Below, one piece after another: positions 37,206 to 46,517 of a stretch of 64,000 bases of DNA. The first letter of the stretch is position 1. Each line of letters starts with the position of its first letter. The stretch covers positions 310,001 to 374,000 of the forward strand of contig NZ_NNRJ01000019.1 in the NCBI RefSeq assembly GCF_002252445.1, written 5' to 3'. The position numbers and the translations under genes were made by a program. The notes under the pieces were generated by a model. That model did no database searches and was not told the origin of the DNA. It worked only from the letters and a program-made list of their open reading frames with translations. The DNA comes from Brucella thiophenivorans (GTDB lineage: Bacteria; Pseudomonadota; Alphaproteobacteria; Rhizobiales; Rhizobiaceae).

Positions 37206-38012
37206 TTAGTTTTCCGCGCCATAGGCATCGAAATCAAAGTACTTGTCGTTGATTTCCTTGTACTTGCCATTCGTGCGGATTGCCTTGATGGCTTCGTTGA
37301 ACTTTTCAACCAGCTCAGGGCGCCCCTTTTTGAAGGCAACACCTGCACCTGGACCGTGAATCTCGATCACTGGTGGGAATGTGCCAACCATTTTGCAGCA
37401 TGCGCCATCTGGCGTCTTTAGCCATTCGCCCAGCGTCACGCTATCGTCGTTGACAGCATCAAGACGACCATTTGCGAGATCAAGACGATATTCTTCTGCC
37501 GTTGGATAAGACTTGATCGTGCTGTCGGTAAAGGTCTTTTCCGAATAATTGGCATGTGTGGTCGAAACCTGTACACCAATCGTCTTGCCTGCGAGGTCTT
37601 CTTTGGTCACACCTTTAATGTCGGTGTCCTTGGGAGCGACAATGCCGGGAGGCGTGTTATAATACTTGTTCGAGAAATCGACCTGCTTCTTCCGCTCATC
37701 CGTAATGGACATAGAAGCGATGAAAGCATCGAACTTGCCGGACTGAAGCGCAGGGATTGCACCATCCCATTCTTGTGTCACAAATTCACACTGTGCTTTC
37801 ATTTCGTCGCAAAGTGCCTTGGCAATATCAACGTCAAAACCGGTCAGCGTGCCGTCGGGCTGGATCATGTTGAAGGGAGGGTAGGCACCTTCGGTACCGA
37901 TTTTGAGCTTCAGAGGTTCCTGAGCATTGGCAATGCCCGCGTTCATGCCGCTCAGTGTGATTGCAAGTGCTGCTACAGATGTCGCCGCAGCGATACGCTT
38001 AATAACGCGCAT
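37206..38012 (-). CDS. Periplasmic amino-acid-binding protein of an ABC importer (ArgT/HisJ type)
   Basis: This solute-binding protein of 268 residues has a Sec signal peptide (cleavage near IANAQE) and the SBP family 3 fold. LKIGTEGAYPPFNMIQPDG starts the first lobe, and TGFDVDIAKALC and later GAGVAFKKG are characteristic of the lysine/arginine/ornithine- and histidine-binding branch. Two Cys pairs (CDEMKAQC and CC) occur, as in this branch. No ATPase gene is in the window, so the importer must borrow one or have it encoded elsewhere. Confidence 0.93.
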   Translation of the reverse strand: MRVIKRIAAATSVAALAITLSGMNAGIANAQEPLKLKIGTEGAYPPFNMIQPDGTLTGFDVDIAKALCDEMKAQCEFVTQEWDGAIPALQSGKFDAFIASMSITDERKKQVDFSNKYYNTPPGIVAPKDTDIKGVTKEDLAGKTIGVQVSTTHANYSEKTFTDSTIKSYPTAEEYRLDLANGRLDAVNDDSVTLGEWLKTPDGACCKMVGTFPPVIEIHGPGAGVAFKKGRPELVEKFNEAIKAIRTNGKYKEINDKYFDFDAYGAEN

Positions 38013-38353
38013 TCTTAGTCCTCTCGTTTTGTTTTTGGCTGGTTCCCTGATTATTCTTCTGGTTCAGCCGCATTTAAGGAACACTATCGACGTGGAATTT
38101 TCGGCCGCAGGTCTGATAATGTGTTCCCTGATTTCTACAACTTATATGAGAGCTGACAACGCGCAATATTTTTTCTCGTCTATGCCCATTCATCCGCCCG
38201 TAAAGCTATAATCCCACCATTTTTTACCGAATGGCAAGATGCTTTGCGTAATTTAATTGTGCATGTTGAAAGGGTATTTTCAAAGAAAAGGCTTGATCAA
38301 AGCAGGCTTAACCGTGCTTTCTGCGCTCATACGAGCAATCAGTAGTGAAACCC
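38013..38353. other. 340-base region between binding protein and mobB
   Basis: Contains the promoter region of the minus-strand ABC operon (upstream of 38012), and further right the 3' side of mobB. I see no further gene or repeat in it. Confidence 0.5.
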
Positions 38354-38857
38354 TCAAAGTGCCATGGTTTGTTCAACGAAGTCTGCAATTTTCTCAATTT
38401 CGTCGAGTTGAAATACCGGCAATCTTTCGTGGCTCAGTATATGATCACTGGCAATGGCGACAATGTTGGAATCATCATTGCAAAGCAGTGGGCCGTCATG
38501 ACCACCAGACCGCCTAAGCTCAATCTTCTTATGAGATTCGCGCTTGTAACCTTCAATCAGAACCAGATCACAAGGCGCTACCTTGCCGACAATCGCTTGC
38601 AGTGAAGGTTCTTCTTCGCCCAAATTTTCGTGCATGATGGCGTAGCGCGCTGATGAGACGATTGCGACTTCTGCAGCACCTGCATTGCGGTGCCGCCAGG
38701 AATCCGTGCCGACGTGATCAATGTCGAAATTATGATGGGCGTGCTTAACCGTCGAGATGCGATAGCCTCGTTTGGTCAACTCCTGAACAAGCCTCTCAGT
38801 CATTGTGGTTTTGCCGGAATTTTTCCAGCCGGTGATCCCGAATAGCTTTTGGGTCAT
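38354..38857 (-). CDS. mobB: Molybdopterin-guanine dinucleotide biosynthesis adaptor MobB
   Basis: MobB is a GTP-binding protein that helps MobA make the guanine dinucleotide form of the molybdenum cofactor. The P-loop GWKNSGKTTMTERL is near the N-terminus, and the KHAHHNFDIDHVGTDSWRHR stretch (begins KHAHHNF) is a family signature. It has 167 residues and overlaps mobA by four bases. Confidence 0.94.
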   Translation of the reverse strand: MTQKLFGITGWKNSGKTTMTERLVQELTKRGYRISTVKHAHHNFDIDHVGTDSWRHRNAGAAEVAIVSSARYAIMHENLGEEEPSLQAIVGKVAPCDLVLIEGYKRESHKKIELRRSGGHDGPLLCNDDSNIVAIASDHILSHERLPVFQLDEIEKIADFVEQTMAL

Positions 38858-39501
38858 TTGATTGCCTCATTTAGCAGCTTTGCTTCAACAAGATCGTCGG
38901 GTCTATTGATGTTGAAGAACGGGTCATAGGTTTTGCCATCAGGTGAAATTTCCACCAGTGGAAACTCGACCTCCTCAAATCCAACATGGCGCGCAAAAGC
39001 AAATACACTGGCTTTTTCGCTTTGTGCCAGCCAATCAATAAGTGGTTGCAATAGTTCCGTTTTCCAAAGGCCAAAAATTGGATGCACGCGACTATTGGAA
39101 CTGGCAAGCACAATGCTGGCATTGGTTTTCTCTTGCTGTTCATGAAGTCGCAATACAAGATTGAGCGGCAGGAATGGACTATCGGCTGCAACACTTGATA
39201 GCAGCGGAAAATCAGCTGCATATGCGAACGCGGTTTTCAGTCCTACAAGCGGTCCGCCATGCGAAGAAATGGAATCTGCGACCGTTGTGATATTGAGTTT
39301 CGGGAGACGCTCATGATGGCTATTGGCATTGAGAAAGATCTGGTCGACCTGCGGTGAAAACCGCTTTGCAACATGCTCAAGGATTGTTTGAGAGCCAAGC
39401 TTTTGCAGAAATTTATCACCTGACAGGCCGCCCGCTTGCATGCGGCTGGATTGACCTCCCGCAATGATGACACCAGCGATGCGGGGCATCTTTTCTGTCA
39501 C
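38854..39501 (-). CDS. mobA: Molybdenum cofactor guanylyltransferase MobA
   Basis: MobA joins GMP to molybdopterin. It shows the nucleotidyltransferase opening IIAGGQSSRMQAGGLSGDK, with the Lys as in the family, and the AADSPFLPLNL segment that holds the metal-binding Asp. It has 215 residues and overlaps both neighbours by four bases, so the three minus-strand genes form one operon. Confidence 0.94.
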   Translation of the reverse strand: MTEKMPRIAGVIIAGGQSSRMQAGGLSGDKFLQKLGSQTILEHVAKRFSPQVDQIFLNANSHHERLPKLNITTVADSISSHGGPLVGLKTAFAYAADFPLLSSVAADSPFLPLNLVLRLHEQQEKTNASIVLASSNSRVHPIFGLWKTELLQPLIDWLAQSEKASVFAFARHVGFEEVEFPLVEISPDGKTYDPFFNINRPDDLVEAKLLNEAIK

Positions 39502-40445
39502 GACGGCTCTACTCCGGTCGGCGTGGTGGCTAAGGTGCTCTTGTTGCGCTCACGCTTTTTTAGAATGTTTTCGCGGTAAACCATATAGATACCGCTGCCC
39601 ACGACAAGAATTGATCCGACGATTGTGTAAGAATCTGGCGCCTCACTGAAAATCACAGTGCTCAAAAGGATCGCCCATAGCAGGCTCGAATAGCGGAATG
39701 GCGAAACAAATGATATTTCGCCTTCTCGCATCGCCATGATGATGAAATGATAGCCGATCAACAAAAGCGCTGCCGCTAAAACCATGAACAAAATCGGCTC
39801 GATGCCAACGGGTTGCCAGCCGCCCATTGGTATGGTGAGCGCTCCACCAGTAAGTGCAATCGCCCCGGCGGTAAATGTCGAGAGATAAAGTGTTGGGACG
39901 TGAGCCGGCACACGGCGTGTTGCAATATCGCGCATGGCTGCAAAGCAGACGCTGGAAAGCAAAATCCCTACGGCTGCAATGCTTGTAGAGGTATCTGCTC
40001 CCGGTCGAATGATAATCAAAACTCCGATCAGGCCAAATGAAATGCACATCCAGCGCCGCCAGCCGACCTTTTCGTTCAGAAAAAGCACCGCACCAAAAGT
40101 CACGACTAGCGGCGTTGCCTGAAAAACGGCGGAACAGAATGCCTGCGAAAGATGTCCGAGCGAATAAATATATGTGACGGTTGCCAGCACTTCGCCAAGC
40201 ACACGCAACAGCGTCATCTTATCCATCGACAGGTTACGCAGCGCTCCGTTGCGCCATGCGAGCAGGCCGATTGCAATCGTTGCAAATATTCCGCGAATGA
40301 ACATGTACTGGCCACTGTTCATATGGATCAGCAAATATTTGGTAATGGAATCGCCAATGGTGAATGTGCCCATGGCGAGAAGCATGAAAACGCTTGCACG
40401 AAAATTTGCTGACTGCGGCACGATATAGAATCCGATTTCGAGCAT
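39498..40445 (-). CDS. EamA/DMT-superfamily permease
   Basis: This is a ten-helix inner membrane transporter built of two EamA repeats, with unknown substrate; close relatives are called S-adenosylmethionine or metabolite exporters. The frame is open back to 40526, but the extra N-terminal residues are encoded by a dispersed repeat and look like chance translation. I choose ATG 40445 (MLEIGFYIVPQ, 315 residues), with GCTGGAA just before it. It overlaps mobA by four bases. A link to molybdenum cofactor is not implied by the family. Confidence 0.85.
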   Translation of the reverse strand: MLEIGFYIVPQSANFRASVFMLLAMGTFTIGDSITKYLLIHMNSGQYMFIRGIFATIAIGLLAWRNGALRNLSMDKMTLLRVLGEVLATVTYIYSLGHLSQAFCSAVFQATPLVVTFGAVLFLNEKVGWRRWMCISFGLIGVLIIIRPGADTSTSIAAVGILLSSVCFAAMRDIATRRVPAHVPTLYLSTFTAGAIALTGGALTIPMGGWQPVGIEPILFMVLAAALLLIGYHFIIMAMREGEISFVSPFRYSSLLWAILLSTVIFSEAPDSYTIVGSILVVGSGIYMVYRENILKKRERNKSTLATTPTGVEPS

Positions 40446-40550
40446 TTCCAGCAAAAGTGCGAAGCGGTTTTGCGCAGGATAATGCGTAAAAATAAGGAGA
40501 TAGAGCGTTTCTAATGATTCAATCAAATCGGGAAGCGCTCTATTATCCCA
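40436..40550. repeat. Dispersed repeat, ATTTCCAGCAAAAGTG type, copy 2
   Basis: Nearly identical to the copy at 24424 over ATTTCCAGCAAAAGTGCGAA, GCGGTTTTGCG and AGGATAATGCG, and it shares AGATAGAGCG; it ends in AAGCGCTCTAT. Its edge supplies the likely start codon and ribosome site of the permease gene. Confidence 0.87.
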
Positions 40551-40613
40551 TATCGCTATCGTATGATTTGGATGAGGTCCAATTCATATGTGTTGCCAAT
40601 AGATTTAAATTAT

Positions 40614-41660
40614 TTATCCGCCTGTAAGGCTCATGTGGCGCGCAACAGCCGGGCGATTGTGATCGCGGTCGATGATGAAATCGTGGCCTTTGGGCTTGCG
40701 CGAGATAGCCTCATCAATGGCAGCGCTCAGCACAGTGTTGCTCTCGCTTGAACGAACAGCACTTCGCAGATCCGCATCGTCATTCTGGCCAAGGCACATG
40801 TAAAGCATGCCGGTACAGGTCAGGCGCACGCGATTACAGCTTTCGCAGAAATTATGTGTAAGCGGCGTTATAAAGCCAAGACGTCCACCAGTTTCCTTAA
40901 TCGTGACATAGCGGGCAGGGCCACCAGTGCGGTAGGAGTTATCAGACAGTGTGAACTGCTTGCCAAGATCAGCGCGAAGCTGTGAAAGCGGTAGATATTG
41001 ATCCGTGCGATCAAAGTCTATTTCGCCCATCGGCATGGTTTCGATGAGCGTCATATCCATGTCGCGGCCATGCGCCCAACGGATCAGCTCGGGTATCTCG
41101 AATTCATTGAAGTTCTTGAGCGCAACTGCGTTGATCTTAACGCGAATGCCAGCCTTTTGCGCCGCTTCAATCCCTTCAATGACGCGATTAACATCGCCCC
41201 AGCGGGTTATGGTGCGGAACTTATCAGGATCGAGCGTATCAATAGAGACATTAATTCGCCTCACGCCGCATCCGGCCAACTCATCCGCATAACGCACAAG
41301 CTGTGAACCGTTGGTGGTGAGGGTGAGTTCTTCCAAAGCGCCGGTTTTGAGGTGACGCGCCAGTCCGCGGATCAAATGCATGATGTTCTTACGAACCAGC
41401 GGCTCACCGCCTGTCAGACGCAATTTACGAACACCCTTGTCTATAAATGCGCTGCAAATCCGATCAAGCTCTTCCAGCGTCAGAAGATCTTTCTTTGGCA
41501 GAAACGTCATATGTTCTGCCATGCAATAGGTGCAGCGGAAATCGCATCGATCGGTCACCGAAACGCGCAAATAGGTGACAGCGCGCCCAAACGGATCAAT
41601 CATTTCTCCGGTTTGAGAAACAACAGGCAGTGTTTGAGAACCTTGCATTAAATAAGCCAT
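40614..41660 (-). CDS. moaA: GTP 3',8-cyclase MoaA (molybdenum cofactor synthesis)
   Basis: This radical SAM enzyme converts GTP in the first step of molybdopterin synthesis. The N-terminal iron-sulfur motif CDFRCTYC (CX3CX2C) and the C-terminal cluster cysteines ([11 protein letters not shown]) are present, and the protein ends in two glycines (LTGG), as required for the active site. The start is uncertain among GTG 41669, ATG 41660 and ATG 41648; I use 41660, giving 348 residues. It is separated from the mobAB operon by a repeat. Confidence 0.95.
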   Translation of the reverse strand: MAYLMQGSQTLPVVSQTGEMIDPFGRAVTYLRVSVTDRCDFRCTYCMAEHMTFLPKKDLLTLEELDRICSAFIDKGVRKLRLTGGEPLVRKNIMHLIRGLARHLKTGALEELTLTTNGSQLVRYADELAGCGVRRINVSIDTLDPDKFRTITRWGDVNRVIEGIEAAQKAGIRVKINAVALKNFNEFEIPELIRWAHGRDMDMTLIETMPMGEIDFDRTDQYLPLSQLRADLGKQFTLSDNSYRTGGPARYVTIKETGGRLGFITPLTHNFCESCNRVRLTCTGMLYMCLGQNDDADLRSAVRSSESNTVLSAAIDEAISRKPKGHDFIIDRDHNRPAVARHMSLTGG

Positions 41661-41879
41661 TGTTTCCACACGATACAGAGCCCATTCTGCACCTTGGTTA
41701 TAGAGATAGGTTTCCTTGAACGCTTTGTCCAGTTTATGCGCTTATGAAGCAGCTTCAACCTTTTTGACTTCTCTTAACCGCTGAAGATCAATATCTCATT
41801 GATTTGACGCAATTCTGAAGCGTGCAAACGTGATCTATTATTGCGCAAGTCATAGCCGCCCAAATGACGGAGAACAAAT

Positions 41880-42242
41880 ATGAGTGATGTCTGGCCGACC
41901 GAGTTGCGCGTTTCCAAAGACCGCAGACTTTTGACGGTGGCCTTTGATAGCGGCGAGAGATTTGAACTCACAGCCGAGTTTTTGCGTGTACTGTCCCCAT
42001 CTGCAGAAGTGCAGGGACATTCGCCCGAACAGCGTGTGACCGTGGGCGGTAAACGCAATGTCGAAATCATGCGCATGGACCCGATTGGCAATTACGCCGT
42101 GCGCATTACCTTTGACGATATGCATGATACCGGCCTGTTTTCATGGACATATCTCCACAAGCTTGGCAGCGGCAAAGACGCACTTTGGCAAACCTACCTT
42201 GATGAACTTGCGGAAAAAGGTCTGAAACGCGATCCGAGATAG
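41880..42242 (+). CDS. DUF971 (gamma-butyrobetaine hydroxylase N-terminal-like) protein
   Basis: This 120-residue protein matches the DUF971 domain: WPTELRVSKDRRLLTVAFDSG at the start, ELTAEFLRVLSPSAEVQGH in the middle and a DMHDTGLFSWTYLHKLG block near the end. In larger enzymes this domain sits before a dioxygenase. Stand-alone copies are often found near molybdenum cofactor or iron-sulfur genes; here it lies beside moaA on the other strand, which fits. Its exact role is unknown. Confidence 0.88.
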   Translation: MSDVWPTELRVSKDRRLLTVAFDSGERFELTAEFLRVLSPSAEVQGHSPEQRVTVGGKRNVEIMRMDPIGNYAVRITFDDMHDTGLFSWTYLHKLGSGKDALWQTYLDELAEKGLKRDPR

Positions 42243-42255
42243 AGAAAGGGGCGGT

Positions 42256-42310
42256 TTTAGCGCATCCCGAAAAGTGTGAAGCGGTTTTCGGATTAGATGC
42301 GCGTTATAAT
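42256..42310. repeat. Dispersed repeat, GCGCATCCCGAAAAGTG type, copy 1
   Basis: AGCGCATCCCGAAAAGTGTG pairs imperfectly with the following CGGTTTTCGGATTAGATGCGCG, so the whole unit folds into one hairpin. It lies between the convergent DUF971 and fumarase genes and may act as their 3' structure. Confidence 0.87.
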
Positions 42311-42328
42311 AAAGTCGCCCCTTTTTAG

Positions 42329-43948
42329 TTAGCCAAGATTGAGTTCTTTGAAGAAGTCATTGCCTTTGTCGTCGATCACGATGAAGGCAGGGAAGTCTTC
42401 AACTTCAATGCGCCAGATGGCTTCCATGCCAAGTTCCGGGTATTCAACCACTTCGACCTTCTTGATGCAGTCCTGTGCAAGACGCGCTGCCGGGCCACCG
42501 ATAGAGCCGAGATAAAAGCCACCATGTCTGCCACAAGCTTCGCGCACCTGTCGTGAGCGATTGCCCTTGGCGAGCATCACCATTGAGCCGCCAAACGACT
42601 GGAACTGATCGACATAGGAATCCATGCGGCCAGCCGTGGTCGGTCCGAAAGAACCCGAAGCATAACCGGCGGGTGTCTTGGCCGGTCCTGCATAATAGAC
42701 CGGATGGTTTTTGAAATAGTCCGGCATGGCTTCGCCGTTTTCCAGGCGCTCGCGAATTTTCGCATGGGCTATATCGCGTGCTACGATGATCGAACCTGTC
42801 AAGGATAGCTGTGTCTTTACAGGGTGTTTTGACAGTTCCTTAAGTATCTGCTCCATCGGTTGATTGAGGTCGATTTTGACCACATGCGATGAGAGTTTTT
42901 CTTCGTCAATCTCTGGCATATATTGTGCCGGATTGGTTTCAAGCTGCTCGAGGAAAATGCCTTCCTTGGTGATTTTACCCTTTGCCTGACGATCTGCAGA
43001 GCAGGAAACACCAAGACCGATTGGCAGCGATGCACCATGGCGCGGCAGGCGAATGACGCGCACATCGTGGCAGAAATATTTGCCGCCGAACTGTGCGCCG
43101 ACGCCAAGTGACTGTGTCAGCTTATGGATTTCGGCCTCCATTTCCAGATCACGGAAAGCATGCCCCGCTTCCGAACCCTTGGTGGGGAGATTATCGAGAT
43201 AGCGGGTGGATGCCAGCTTCACCGTCTTGAGGTTCATTTCAGCAGAGGTGCCGCCGATAACGATCGCCAGATGATAGGGCGGGCAGGCCGCAGTACCGAG
43301 GCTCAGGATCTTATCCTTGAGGAACTCGATCAGGCGGTCATGCGTCATCAGCGATGGCGTGCCTTGATAAAGGAACGTTTTGTTGGCGGAACCGCCACCT
43401 TTGGCTACAAACAGAAACTTATAAGCGTCTTCGCCTTCTTCATAAATATCGATCTGCGCGGGTAGATTGTTCCTGGTATTCTTCTCCTCGAACATCGACA
43501 GCGGCGCAAGTTGCGAATAGCGCAGGTTCTTCTTGTTATAGGCATCCAGAACACCAGCAGCCAGAGCATCGGTGTCACCACCTTCTGTCCAGACGCGACG
43601 ACCTTTCTTGCCCATAATAATCGCAGTGCCTGTATCCTGACACATCGGCAAAACGCCGCCAGCTGCGATATTGGCGTTTTTCAGAAGATCATAAGCCACG
43701 AAACGATCATTATCGGTGGCTTCCGGGTCTTTCATGATATTGGCAAGTTGCTGCAAATGGCCGGGGCGCAGCAGGTGATTAATATCGGCAAAGGCGGCTT
43801 CCGAAAGAATGCGCAGGCCTTCAGCATCGACGCTTAAAACTTCCTGCCCCTTGAATGTATCGACCGACACGTGATCCGAAGTCAGTTTGCGATAAGGGGT
43901 ATTGTCTTCGCCAAGTGGAAAAAGATCGGCGGCGCTTGCTTCTGCCAT
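42329..43948 (-). CDS. fumA: Class I fumarate hydratase (iron-sulfur fumarase)
   Basis: This oxygen-sensitive 4Fe-4S enzyme interconverts fumarate and malate in the TCA cycle. It has the N-terminal alpha domain with MCQDTGTAI, the second domain with the Fe-S ligand cysteines ([19 protein letters not shown] includes one, [10 protein letters not shown] another) and the C-terminal beta domain ending in a DDKGNDFF stretch. I choose ATG 43948 ([13 protein letters not shown], 539 residues), with GCGAGG upstream; the open frame further back is encoded by intergenic sequence. Confidence 0.95.
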   Translation of the reverse strand: MAEASAADLFPLGEDNTPYRKLTSDHVSVDTFKGQEVLSVDAEGLRILSEAAFADINHLLRPGHLQQLANIMKDPEATDNDRFVAYDLLKNANIAAGGVLPMCQDTGTAIIMGKKGRRVWTEGGDTDALAAGVLDAYNKKNLRYSQLAPLSMFEEKNTRNNLPAQIDIYEEGEDAYKFLFVAKGGGSANKTFLYQGTPSLMTHDRLIEFLKDKILSLGTAACPPYHLAIVIGGTSAEMNLKTVKLASTRYLDNLPTKGSEAGHAFRDLEMEAEIHKLTQSLGVGAQFGGKYFCHDVRVIRLPRHGASLPIGLGVSCSADRQAKGKITKEGIFLEQLETNPAQYMPEIDEEKLSSHVVKIDLNQPMEQILKELSKHPVKTQLSLTGSIIVARDIAHAKIRERLENGEAMPDYFKNHPVYYAGPAKTPAGYASGSFGPTTAGRMDSYVDQFQSFGGSMVMLAKGNRSRQVREACGRHGGFYLGSIGGPAARLAQDCIKKVEVVEYPELGMEAIWRIEVEDFPAFIVIDDKGNDFFKELNLG

Positions 43949-44091
43949 TCCGGTACCTCGCTTGCCCGTAATATAATCTGCGGGGCTTTTAGCGTGATGC
44001 AGAAGCGATTCCACTGCGGCACTTTGTGCAGATCGGGAATTAATCGTTTCGTATGTGTCCTCAAAAACGCTTTTCAATAAAAATTGATAAA

Positions 44092-44196
44092 AGCGCATCC
44101 CGAAAAGTGGTTACCGGTTTTCGGATTAGATGCGCGTTAAAACAAATGCTTGCGACGCGTGATCTGATAAAATCAGATCGAAACGCGTCTGAAGCA
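44092..44196. repeat. Dispersed repeat, compound copy (GCGCATCCCGAAAAGTG plus GATCTGATAAAATCAGATC)
   Basis: The first part repeats AGCGCATCCCGAAAAGTG...CGGTTTTCGGATTAGATGCGCGTTA. The second part is the dyad GACGCG-TGATCTGATAAAATCAGATCG-AAACGCGTC, with the GATCTGATAAAATCAGATC palindrome. It shows that two of the repeat modules can be joined. It lies between fumarase and the transpeptidase gene. Confidence 0.88.
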
Positions 44197-44308
44197 ACAT
44201 AAAAAAATTGGGAGATTGCGTTAACGTTAAAAGATTCTATACGAGATTCATCAATTCTATGGGCAAAGATTGACGCGACTTCGCGGTCGCACTGAATTGG
44301 CGGTTAGA

Positions 44309-46303
44309 ATGCAGTTCTCCAGACATTTCTATCGAGATTTGAATAATCATCGCAAAAGCGGTCCTTATCTGCGCAATGCGTTAGCATTTGCACTCGCTGC
44401 ATCGACGCTTTTCTCAACAGCGCAAGCGAACGCCGCAAATTCTCTGCTAGAATTGTTTCAGCAGCGCCGTCAGCAACAGGTTCAGCCGCCCGCACAGCCT
44501 CCGGTTCAGGTTGCTCCTCCAGCACCTGTCACGAACACAGTGTCTGTTCCGAGAACTGTAGCGCCCACTCAGCGGGTTACTGTCAAAGGACCGCAGGTCT
44601 ATGATTATAAACCCGATACGCTGATCAAAGTCGATTTCACAGCTCTTGATATGCAGGTGACGGCAGCGGTTGAACCCACGCAGATTGACCCGCTGACATC
44701 TGGCATGTCGCCAATCCGTGTGGCAAAAAAAGCGGACGAAACAGAAGGTCGACGCGCCTTTGATGCCGCAATGGATTATCTCAAGAATGTCGATGTGAAG
44801 GCCGAAAAGCAAATCGCTGAAGCCATCGTCAGTTTCTATTCTGAAAACCGCGCATTCCTTTGGTCAGCCGATAACAAGGCCGTCGATAAAGCGCGCAATG
44901 TCGCTGCCTTCTTTGCGCAGTCGGATGAAGATGGTTTAAATCCCGAAGAGTATGCTGTTTCCATTCCCGGTGATCATTTTGATGAAGCACAGCTTGCAGA
45001 TCGCCAGCAGAAACTAACAGATTTTGAAATCCGTATGTCGGCGCGCGCTTTGCGTTATGCCATTGACGCAGGCGAGGGTCGTATTGTTGCAGACCGCCTG
45101 AGCGGTTTCCACGATCTTCCCCGCAACCGCATCGATCCAAAGGCCGTGCTTGCAAAGCTTGCATCTGAACGCGATCCTGTTGCTTACCTGAAGAGCCTTC
45201 AGCCAAATAACGAAGCTTATGCCGCTTTGAAGCGCGAATTGGCCAATATAGAAGCACCAGTGGGCGAGCCGATCCGCATTTCGCTCGACAAGGCAATTCG
45301 TCCCGGCGATACCAGTGATCAGCTTTCCAAGATTGTAGCCCTTATCACGCGTCACGCGCCTTCGAGCTACATTGAGCAGCATCGCGGTGTGTTGCAGGCG
45401 CATGCCGATCGGAATATTTACGATCCCGAACTGGCAGCAGCCATCAAGGATTATCAAACACTTTCGGGTAGTACGCCTGATGGGATCATCGGTAAGAATA
45501 CAATTGCAGCGCTTCAGGGCGAACAGGATTCAATCAAGCGAGATCGAATTCTCTATTCGATGGAACGTCTGCGCTGGCTACCGCATGATTTCGGTTCGCG
45601 CTATGTGCTGGTCAATCAGCCATCCTATCGCGCTGAATATTTTGAAGATGGCAAAGAAAAACTGGCGATGAATGTGGTGATCGGTTCACCGACACATCAG
45701 ACCTATTTCTTCTACAACAAGGTGCAAACTGTTGTCTTCAACCCATCCTGGGGCGTGCCGCGTTCAATCATTCTGAACGAAATGCTGCCCAAGGTCATGC
45801 GCGATACCAGCTATCTCGACCGCAATGGCTATGAAGTCTATGTCGGTGGCAAGAAGGTTTCGGCCAGTGCAGTAAACTGGAATGCTGTTGCCGCAGGCAA
45901 GGCGCATGTTGGCATCCGGCAGAAGCCGAGCCTTGATAATGCATTGGGCGAGCTTAAGATTTTGTTCCCCAACGAGCATGACATTTATATGCACGATACA
46001 CCGGCGAAATCCTATTTCAGCCGCGATATGCGCGCCTTGAGCCATGGTTGTATTCGTCTGGAACGTCCGCGTGATATGGCAGCCGCAGTTCTCGGTAAAC
46101 CGGTGGAAGAGTTGAGCAAATATTTCGGCAAGAATGAACGTGGACTGAAAGTTGCCGATCCAGTTCCGGTCTACATTGCCTACTTCACTGCATGGCCTGA
46201 CGCGTCAGGAACTGTACGTTTTTTTAATGACGTATACGACCGTGATTCAGGCCTGCAAAAAGCATCTGACAAAACCGCTGCATCTCGTTTGGCTGCGCTT
46301 TAA
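44309..46303 (+). CDS. L,D-transpeptidase with peptidoglycan-binding domain (YcbB/LdtD type)
   Basis: This exported enzyme makes meso-DAP to meso-DAP (3-3) cross-links or attaches proteins to peptidoglycan. A signal peptide (hydrophobic about 22-43, cleavage near QANAANS) is followed by a Gln/Pro-rich linker, a scaffold domain, a PG_binding_1 domain (about 385-430, YDPELAAAIKDYQTLSG) and a YkuD catalytic domain with HDTPAKSYF and the active-site SHGCIRLERP. ATG 44309 is chosen (664 residues); TTG 44270 would add 13 residues. This group is frequent in Rhizobiales, whose wall is rich in 3-3 links. Confidence 0.9.
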   Translation: MQFSRHFYRDLNNHRKSGPYLRNALAFALAASTLFSTAQANAANSLLELFQQRRQQQVQPPAQPPVQVAPPAPVTNTVSVPRTVAPTQRVTVKGPQVYDYKPDTLIKVDFTALDMQVTAAVEPTQIDPLTSGMSPIRVAKKADETEGRRAFDAAMDYLKNVDVKAEKQIAEAIVSFYSENRAFLWSADNKAVDKARNVAAFFAQSDEDGLNPEEYAVSIPGDHFDEAQLADRQQKLTDFEIRMSARALRYAIDAGEGRIVADRLSGFHDLPRNRIDPKAVLAKLASERDPVAYLKSLQPNNEAYAALKRELANIEAPVGEPIRISLDKAIRPGDTSDQLSKIVALITRHAPSSYIEQHRGVLQAHADRNIYDPELAAAIKDYQTLSGSTPDGIIGKNTIAALQGEQDSIKRDRILYSMERLRWLPHDFGSRYVLVNQPSYRAEYFEDGKEKLAMNVVIGSPTHQTYFFYNKVQTVVFNPSWGVPRSIILNEMLPKVMRDTSYLDRNGYEVYVGGKKVSASAVNWNAVAAGKAHVGIRQKPSLDNALGELKILFPNEHDIYMHDTPAKSYFSRDMRALSHGCIRLERPRDMAAAVLGKPVEELSKYFGKNERGLKVADPVPVYIAYFTAWPDASGTVRFFNDVYDRDSGLQKASDKTAASRLAAL

Positions 46304-46315
46304 TATTAGCCGTTT

Positions 46316-46357
46316 AAAATGGCCTGCTTTGTGTAATCACAGCGCAGGCCATTTCGC
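46316..46357 (+). terminator. Terminator of the L,D-transpeptidase gene
   Basis: AAATGGCCTGC/GCAGGCCATTT, an 11-bp stem with a 16-base loop, T-rich after. Confidence 0.82.
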
Positions 46358-46517
46358 TTTTTGACAGCACGAATAGCATTCATAGAATTCAGAATATAAA
46401 CGGCTGCTTGCGCTAACGCGATAATAGCCCCCGCCTTTATTTTACTTTGTTATTCCCTTTTTCGAGTGAATCCGCAAAAGTGCGCTCGAATATTTATCGT
46501 CAGCAAGGTCGTTTGAA

